Assembly: GCA_902476475.1 (NCBI GenBank)
Contig: CABSDO010000035.1
Coordinates: 1 to 19,174 of the forward strand
Length of the DNA: 19,174 bases
DNA from: an uncultured Collinsella sp.
GTDB lineage: Bacteria > Actinomycetota > Coriobacteriia > Coriobacteriales > Coriobacteriaceae
Reading direction: 5' to 3'
In this document: piece by piece, positions 14,443 through 19,174 of the stretch
How the letters are laid out: each line of letters starts with the position of its first letter
Position numbering within the stretch: the stretch's first letter is position 1
The notes under the pieces: generated by a model
The model's input: only the letters and a program-made list of their open reading frames with translations
Told to the model about the DNA's origin: nothing
Databases searched by the model: none
Program-made: the position numbers and the translations under genes

Positions 14443-14569
14443 GGGTAGTTAATTTGGGACGGGGCTTTTTTAGCTACCCTTTGACTGTCGACGAATCGAT
14501 GGGTGCCAGGGCAAATATCAACTGGCATATTGGGGTAGCTAAAATAGCCCCGTCCCAAATTAACTACCC
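14443..14569. repeat. Pair of inverted REP-like palindromic units between aroC and pheA
   Basis: Arms at 14443-14479 and 14533-14569 are inverted copies matching at 36 of 37 positions. Each arm is itself a hairpin: GGGTAGTTAA at one end pairs with TTAGCTACCC at the other, around TTTGGGACGGGGC. The 53-base centre contains a further TGCCAG/CTGGCA hairpin (14504-14527). This is the architecture of a REP doublet (BIME) mobilised by tyrosine transposases. The whole element fills the 169-base gap, which is otherwise empty, and in RNA would form a very stable structure between aroC and pheA. Confidence 0.85.
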
Positions 14570-14583
14570 TTGGGGTGGGTGGA

Positions 14584-15681
14584 CTAAAGCTGTCCGGCGT
14601 CCTCTAGGAGGGCGTCCCAAATGGCGAGGGCGGCGGCTGCTTCGGCTACGGGGACGGCTCGGGGGACGATGCAGGGATCGTGACGGCCGTGGACCGAGAG
14701 CTCGGCATTTTCCATGGCGTCCATGTCTATGGTCTGCTGCTCGCGGCCAATGGAGGGCGTCGGCTTTACGGCCATGCGCCACATGACGGGCGCGCCGGTC
14801 GAAATGCCGCCCAGGATGCCGCCGGCGTTATTGGACTCGACCTCGATCTCGCCGGTCTCGGCATCAACGCGATACGGATCGTTGTTCTCGCTGCCGCGCA
14901 TGGCGGCCACGGCAAAGCCCATGCCAAACTCCACGCCCTTTACGGCGGGAATGCCAAACGCGATTTGCGCGATGCGGTTCTCGATGCCGTCGAACATGGG
15001 GTCGCCTATGCCCGTGGGAAGCCCGTAAATGCCGCACTCCACGATGCCGCCGATACTGTCGAGTTCGTCGCGCGCGGCTAGGATTTCCTCGCGCATACGG
15101 CCGGCTGCGGCGGCGTCAATGCACGGCAGATCGTTCGTAAGGATTGCCTTGCAGTCGGCCTCGCGATAGACCATATCGTCCATCGGCAGGTCGGAGATGC
15201 CGCCGATTTGCGCGACGTGCGCCATGACCTGAATGCCGTGGGCCTCAAGTGCCTGCAGCGCAATGCCGCCGGCGATGCATAAGGGTGCCGTTAGGCGACC
15301 GGAAAAATGCCCGCCACCAGCGACATCGTGCATGTTGTGATACTTCACGCGCGCAGGGAAGTCCGCATGTCCGGGACGGGGCTTGCGGCGCAGCTCGGAG
15401 TAATCCTTGGAGCGCGTGTTGGTGTTCTCGATAATCGCGGCGATGGGCGCGCCGGTGGTATGTCCATCGACAACACCGGCGATGATGTGGGCGGCGTCGG
15501 CCTCGCGGCGTTTGGTTGCGGTCTCGTCGCGGCCGGGGGCGCGACGGTCGAGGAAGGCCTGCAGCTTCTCCTGGTCCACGGCGATGCCCGCCGGGATGCC
15601 ATCGAGCGAGCAGCCGATAGCGGGGGAGTGCGACTGACCGAAAATGCTCAGATGCAAGACGTTGCCAAAGGTCGAGGACAT
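14584..15681 (-). CDS. aroC: Chorismate synthase
   Basis: The enzyme removes phosphate from 5-enolpyruvylshikimate-3-phosphate to make chorismate and needs reduced FMN. The 365 residues match the family length. Visible landmarks are FGQSHSPAIGCSLDGIPAG at 14-32 with the catalytic His18, RRAPGRDETATKRREAD at 46-62, the RPGHADFPARVKY region near 102-114, HDVAGGGHFSGRLTA just after it with its FMN-site residues, and ESNNAGGILGGISTGAPV in the C-terminal third. The start codon lies one base after the aroA stop, so the two are translationally coupled. Downstream lies the inverted REP-like pair before pheA. Confidence 0.96.
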   Translation of the reverse strand: MSSTFGNVLHLSIFGQSHSPAIGCSLDGIPAGIAVDQEKLQAFLDRRAPGRDETATKRREADAAHIIAGVVDGHTTGAPIAAIIENTNTRSKDYSELRRKPRPGHADFPARVKYHNMHDVAGGGHFSGRLTAPLCIAGGIALQALEAHGIQVMAHVAQIGGISDLPMDDMVYREADCKAILTNDLPCIDAAAAGRMREEILAARDELDSIGGIVECGIYGLPTGIGDPMFDGIENRIAQIAFGIPAVKGVEFGMGFAVAAMRGSENNDPYRVDAETGEIEVESNNAGGILGGISTGAPVMWRMAVKPTPSIGREQQTIDMDAMENAELSVHGRHDPCIVPRAVPVAEAAAALAIWDALLEDAGQL

Positions 15682-15682
15682 G

Positions 15683-17002
15683 CTATTCCTCCTCGAGCGT
15701 GACCTTGCCGCCCAGCAGGCGGTAGTGGTCGAAGAAATCGGGATAGGACTTGTTGACCGCCTCGGCGCCGTGGATCACGACCTCGCCGGTGGCGCGGCTC
15801 GCGGCGATGGCGGCCATCATGGCGATGCGGTGGTCGTTGTGCGAATCGACCTCACCGCCGGTGAAGGCATCGACGCCCTTGATGATGAGGTCGTCGCCGG
15901 CAATACGCACCTGCGCGCCCAGCGCGGTGAGCTCGCGGGCGGTGGTGACCAGGCGGTCGGATTCCTTGATGCGCAGACGTGCGCAGTCGCGGATGAACGT
16001 GCGGCCCTGGGCGAGCGAAGCCACGGCGGAGATGACGGGCACCAGGTCGGGAATATCGTGGGCGCTCATCTCAAAGCCGGCGAGCTTGTCGGACTGCACG
16101 GTGGCGGCGTTGGTGGAGCGCACGATGCGGGCACCAAAGCGCGAGAGCGCGGCGAGTACGTTGCGGTCACCCTGAGCGGAGCTTAGTGACACGCCCTCGA
16201 CGGTGATGGGGTCGGTGCCGATGGCACCGGCGCACAGCCAAAAGGCGGCGTTGGACCAGTCACCCTCGACGGCCACGCTACCGGGCGTGCGGTACGAGCC
16301 GCTGCTCACACGGAAGTTCGTGACCTCGGGCTGTCCGTCCTTGGCCGGGATGCGCTCGACGTTGACCTCAACGCCAAAGGCCTTCATGGCCTGGATCGTT
16401 AGGTTGATGTAGGGGCGGCTCTCAATGAGGCCGGTCACCTGCACACAGGAGGGCTGGGCGAGCAACGGGGCCGCCAGCAGCAGGCCCGAGATATACTGCG
16501 AGCTCACGTTGCCCGGCAGCACAAAGGTGCCCGGGCGCATGCGGCCGCTTGTCTTGAGCGGAAAACCGCCCAGACCCTGCAGGTCGCAGCCGGCGGCGAT
16601 GATCTCGTCCGAGAGCGGGGACAGCGGGCGGGCGCCCAAGCGTCCCTGACCCACAAAAGTTGCTTCTGCGCCCAGCGCGCAGGTGACGGGCAACATAAAG
16701 CGGAGCGTGGAGCCGCTTTCGCCGCAGTCAAGCGTTCCGCCGGCAAGTGCCTTGAGCAGGCCAAACTCAATGCTCTTCATAGTGGGGTGGACCTGGAAGC
16801 CGTCCTCGACGGTCTCGATGCGAGCACCCAGGGCCGTAAGGCAGCGCACCGTGGCCTCGATGTCGGCGCAGGTGGTGTTGCAGGTAACGTGCGTCTCGCC
16901 GTTGGCAAGCGCAGCGCAGATGATGAGGCGATGCGCCATCGACTTGGACGCGATCGCGGGAACGGTGCCCTTGAGCGGGGAGGGGGTGATGCGGGCTAGC
17001 AT
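15683..17002 (-). CDS. aroA: 3-phosphoshikimate 1-carboxyvinyltransferase (EPSP synthase)
   Basis: The enzyme joins PEP to shikimate 3-phosphate. The 439 residues match the family. Motifs include ASKSMAHR at 18-25 with substrate-binding Lys20 and Arg25, LDCGESGSTLRF at 91-102, GNVSSQYISGLLLAAP for shikimate-phosphate binding, DLVPVISAVAS with the catalytic Asp, LRIKESDRL, and NDHRIAMM near the C-terminus. The position equivalent to the PEP-site glycine (Gly96 of the E. coli enzyme) is glycine in ESGST, which is the usual herbicide-sensitive state. Its ATG overlaps the end of aroB by seven bases and its TAG ends one base before aroC, placing it firmly in the operon. Confidence 0.96.
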   Translation of the reverse strand: MLARITPSPLKGTVPAIASKSMAHRLIICAALANGETHVTCNTTCADIEATVRCLTALGARIETVEDGFQVHPTMKSIEFGLLKALAGGTLDCGESGSTLRFMLPVTCALGAEATFVGQGRLGARPLSPLSDEIIAAGCDLQGLGGFPLKTSGRMRPGTFVLPGNVSSQYISGLLLAAPLLAQPSCVQVTGLIESRPYINLTIQAMKAFGVEVNVERIPAKDGQPEVTNFRVSSGSYRTPGSVAVEGDWSNAAFWLCAGAIGTDPITVEGVSLSSAQGDRNVLAALSRFGARIVRSTNAATVQSDKLAGFEMSAHDIPDLVPVISAVASLAQGRTFIRDCARLRIKESDRLVTTARELTALGAQVRIAGDDLIIKGVDAFTGGEVDSHNDHRIAMMAAIAASRATGEVVIHGAEAVNKSYPDFFDHYRLLGGKVTLEEE

Positions 17003-18102
17003 GCGGATGCGTCTCCCTTCTGGCCGAGGCCCTCGGCAATGAGTTCGTGGAAAGTGGAAAGCGGCGTGCGGTCGATGTAGCAGCGGCCAATGCCGTGCGG
17101 AATCACCAGGTCGATGGTGTCGCCCGCGCGCTTCTTGTCGTGGAGCGCCTCGGCAAAGACGGCATCGGCATCTAGGTCGCAGCGGGTCTTGAGGCCATGG
17201 CGGGCGCAGAGCTCCTCAATACGACCGGGCAGTGCAGCATCGCAAACGCCGTGCAGGGCCGCGGCGCGCGTGATAATGCCCATGCCGATCGACACGCAGT
17301 TGCCGTGTCCGAGCTCAAAGTGCTCGCAAGCCTCGACGGCGTGTCCGGCGCTGTGTCCAAAGTTGAGGAGCTTGCGCTGGTTGGTTTCGCGCTCGTCGGC
17401 GACGACCACGGCGCGCTTGATGTCGATATTGCGGGCGATGATGAGCGCTACGCGGGCCACATCGCGGTTGAGTAGCTCAAGCGTAAGCGGGGTCTTCTCC
17501 AGTTCGGCGAAAAGCTCCGGGTCGGCGATCACGGCATGCTTGATGACCTCGCCGCAGCCGTCGGCGAACTGCTCGGGCGTGAGGGTGGCCAGGCACCCCA
17601 CGTCGGCGATAACCACGCTCGGCTGCCAAAAGGCGCCGGCCAAGTTCTTGCCGGCAGCCAGGTCGATGGCGGTCTTGCCGCCCACCGAAGAATCCACCAT
17701 GGCGAGCAGACTCGTCGGGATCTGCACAAACTTGCAGCCGCGCATGTAGGTGGCGGCCACAAAGCCCGCCACGTCGCCCACGACGCCGCCGCCGAGTGCC
17801 ACGATCACGTCGGAGCGCGAAAGCTCGTGCTCGGCCACAAACTCTAAAATGGCAACGTAGGTCTCGGCGCGCTTATGGGCCTCGCCGGCCTCGAAGGTGC
17901 AGATGCTCACCTCGTAGCCTGCGGATTCGAGGCTCTGCTTAACAGGCATCTGGTAGAGGGGGCCTACGTTGGTGTCCGTCACGATGACAGCGCGCGAGCC
18001 GCCGGCGGTGGCTCGAACGAGCGGTCCCGCCTGCTCCAGCAAAAACGTGCCAACATGCACCTGGTAGGGGCGTGCAGTGTCGATATCGATGGTAATCGCC
18101 AT
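16996..18102 (-). CDS. aroB: 3-dehydroquinate synthase
   Basis: The enzyme cyclises DAHP to 3-dehydroquinate with NAD and a divalent metal, step two of the pathway. The 368 residues include the NAD-binding ALGGGVVGDVAGFVAATYMRG, the PTSLLAMVDSSVGGKTAID segment with its catalytic Lys, GCGEVIKHAVI with the metal-binding Glu, and LNFGHSAGHAVE with two metal-ligand histidines. All key residues are present. AAAGGA lies nine bases before the ATG. The gene starts 36 bases after tyrA and overlaps aroA by seven bases. Confidence 0.96.
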   Translation of the reverse strand: MAITIDIDTARPYQVHVGTFLLEQAGPLVRATAGGSRAVIVTDTNVGPLYQMPVKQSLESAGYEVSICTFEAGEAHKRAETYVAILEFVAEHELSRSDVIVALGGGVVGDVAGFVAATYMRGCKFVQIPTSLLAMVDSSVGGKTAIDLAAGKNLAGAFWQPSVVIADVGCLATLTPEQFADGCGEVIKHAVIADPELFAELEKTPLTLELLNRDVARVALIIARNIDIKRAVVVADERETNQRKLLNFGHSAGHAVEACEHFELGHGNCVSIGMGIITRAAALHGVCDAALPGRIEELCARHGLKTRCDLDADAVFAEALHDKKRAGDTIDLVIPHGIGRCYIDRTPLSTFHELIAEGLGQKGDASAC

Positions 18103-18138
18103 AAGCTTCGGTCCTTTCGACCTGGCGTGATAGGTGGT

Positions 18139-19053
18139 CTAGTGGGAGGCCTCGTCGTCGAGCGCGCGCTTGATGCGGTCGCCCTCGGCAAGGAGATTCT
18201 CCAGATAGCGCTGGTCGCGGTCCTTAAGGGCGCGGCTGTAGGCGCCGAGCGATTCGATAAGATGGTCGATCTCGAAGGCGAGCGCATCGGCGTCGTCGAT
18301 CATGAGCTCGGACCACATCTGCGGATTGAGGTGCGCCACGCGGGTGAGGTCGCGGTAGCTGCCAGCCGAAAAGCCGTGGTGGACCTGGGCGGTCGGGCTC
18401 TTTACGTAGGCGTTGGACACCACGTGCGCAAGCTGGCTCGTGAAGGCGATGACGCGGTCGTGCTCGGCGGCGCTGGTCACGCTGAACTTGCCAAAGCCCA
18501 AGGGGCGCACCATCTCGCGCACCTGGCCCAAAAGCTCCAGTTTGAGCGCATCGTCCACCGCGGGCGGCACGAGCACGAGTGGCGCGCCCTGGAACAGATC
18601 GGCGCGGGAGTGCGCATAGCCCGAGTACTGCGTGCCCGCCATGGGGTGCGCGCCCACAAAGTAAAAGCCGTGCTCACGGGCAAGCTCAAAGGCGCGCTCG
18701 CACACGATGCCCTTGACGCCCACCGTGTCGATCACCACGGGGCCCATGATGGCCTCGGTGTCGGTGGCGTCGGCGAGCGCCTGGGCGGGCGCCTCGAGCC
18801 ACTCGATGCATGCCTCGGGATAGCAGGCAAGGACGATGATGTCGCATTCGCCGAGTGTCTTGTCGTTGAGCTCTCCGGCGACAGTGCCCATGCTGGCGGC
18901 CGTCATGGCATCGTCATCGGGGTCCCAGGCCAGCACTCGGACGCCCGCCTGCGCATAGCCGCGGGCAAAACTGCCGCCGATGAGGCCAAGGCCGACGATG
19001 CCGGCGCACTTAGGGCCGCCCTGGTTAACGCGCGCGTTTCTCACCGTACCCAT
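18139..19053 (-). CDS. tyrA: Prephenate dehydrogenase
   Basis: The 304-residue enzyme oxidises and decarboxylates prephenate to 4-hydroxyphenylpyruvate, the tyrosine branch. It has the NAD-binding GLGLIGGSFA at 21-30 with the acidic Asp44 after the second strand, suggesting NAD rather than NADP, then GAHPMAGT at 134-141 with the conserved His136, and the EHDRVIAFTSQLAH helix with its active-site residues. No ACT domain or chorismate mutase is fused, so feedback control would have to act at DAHP synthase or in another way. The DxGSxK motif is DTVGVK here (109-114), with glycine in place of the serine. GGAG lies five bases before the ATG, which follows the aroF stop by three bases. Confidence 0.94.
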   Translation of the reverse strand: MGTVRNARVNQGGPKCAGIVGLGLIGGSFARGYAQAGVRVLAWDPDDDAMTAASMGTVAGELNDKTLGECDIIVLACYPEACIEWLEAPAQALADATDTEAIMGPVVIDTVGVKGIVCERAFELAREHGFYFVGAHPMAGTQYSGYAHSRADLFQGAPLVLVPPAVDDALKLELLGQVREMVRPLGFGKFSVTSAAEHDRVIAFTSQLAHVVSNAYVKSPTAQVHHGFSAGSYRDLTRVAHLNPQMWSELMIDDADALAFEIDHLIESLGAYSRALKDRDQRYLENLLAEGDRIKRALDDEASH

Positions 19054-19056
19054 GGG

Positions 19057-19174
19057 CTACTCCATGGTCTCTTGGCAGACAACCTCGCGGATGGCTCGGA
19101 TACGGCGCATGGTGTCGTCGAACTGATCGGGGGTGAGGGCCTGGGCGCCGTCGGACCAGGCGCGGCTCGGCTCG
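19057..19174 (-). CDS. aroF: 3-deoxy-7-phosphoheptulonate synthase, C-terminal end (runs off the window)
   Basis: Only the last 38 codons are visible, ending in TAG at 19059-19057. They read EPSRAWSDGAQALTPDQF near the start of the visible part, matching the P-x-x-A-x-S-D-G-x-Q-x-L-T-x-x-x-F ending of type I-beta DAHP synthases (TM0343-like). The enzyme condenses PEP and erythrose 4-phosphate, the first and main regulated step. Its position three bases before tyrA fits the first-gene role in the operon, though the start and any promoter lie outside the window. The identification rests on a short segment plus context. Confidence 0.78.
   Translation of the reverse strand, partial: EPSRAWSDGAQALTPDQFDDTMRRIRAIREVVCQETME

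Noticed and set aside
1..19174. CRISPR arrays, insertion sequences, riboswitches or prophage genes
   Set aside because: No regularly spaced repeats, transposase-like or phage structural proteins, or recognisable riboswitch cores were seen on either strand. The repeat pair at 14443-14569 is palindromic and unaccompanied by cas genes.

Overview
This window looks like a chromosomal stretch from a high-GC, gut-type Gram-positive actinobacterium, most likely a Collinsella-like member of the Coriobacteriia. That placement is inferred from the GC-rich core genes, the fused RmlC-RmlD and AroE-AroK proteins, Wzm/Wzt-type polysaccharide export without outer-membrane components, and accessory genes of a kind I associate with gut Firmicutes and Actinobacteria. 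No rRNA or other taxonomic marker is present to settle it.

Region 1 (1-7624) is a cell-surface glycan block. A fused dTDP-4-dehydrorhamnose epimerase/reductase (+) ends at a bidirectional terminator. Facing it on the minus strand is an operon of two membrane-anchored family 2 glycosyltransferases followed by a YfhO-family membrane protein, which is interrupted by one in-frame TAA. The pairing of a CsbB/GtrB-like transferase with YfhO resembles lipid-linked sugar modification of wall polymers. Divergent from that operon is a two-gene ABC-2 exporter (permease plus ATPase, Wzm/Wzt or TagGH type).

Region 2 (7625-8932) holds a tRNA-Arg(UCU) gene with an encoded CCA, a strong terminator, and an integral-membrane acyltransferase of the Acyl_transf_3 family.

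Region 3 (8933-11512) is visibly more AT-rich than its flanks and reads as an accessory insert, all on the minus strand. A DUF4869-like protein is translationally coupled (TAATG) to a P-loop ATPase of unknown function. After a terminator comes a separately promoted XRE-type HTH protein with a large, acidic, unrecognised C-terminal part. This is the least explained and most interesting part of the window.

Region 4 (11513-19174) is a nearly complete aromatic amino-acid operon on the minus strand, in transcription order: aroF (3' end only), tyrA, aroB, aroA, aroC, pheA, aroE-aroK fusion, aroQ. Together these carry PEP plus erythrose-4-phosphate to chorismate, prephenate, phenylpyruvate and 4-hydroxyphenylpyruvate. 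Most joints are overlapped or nearly abutting. The two exceptions each contain a palindromic repeat: a pair of inverted REP-like units between aroC and pheA, and a perfect 16-bp hairpin between aroE-aroK and aroQ. A terminator follows aroQ, and the promoter of the accessory insert starts right behind it.
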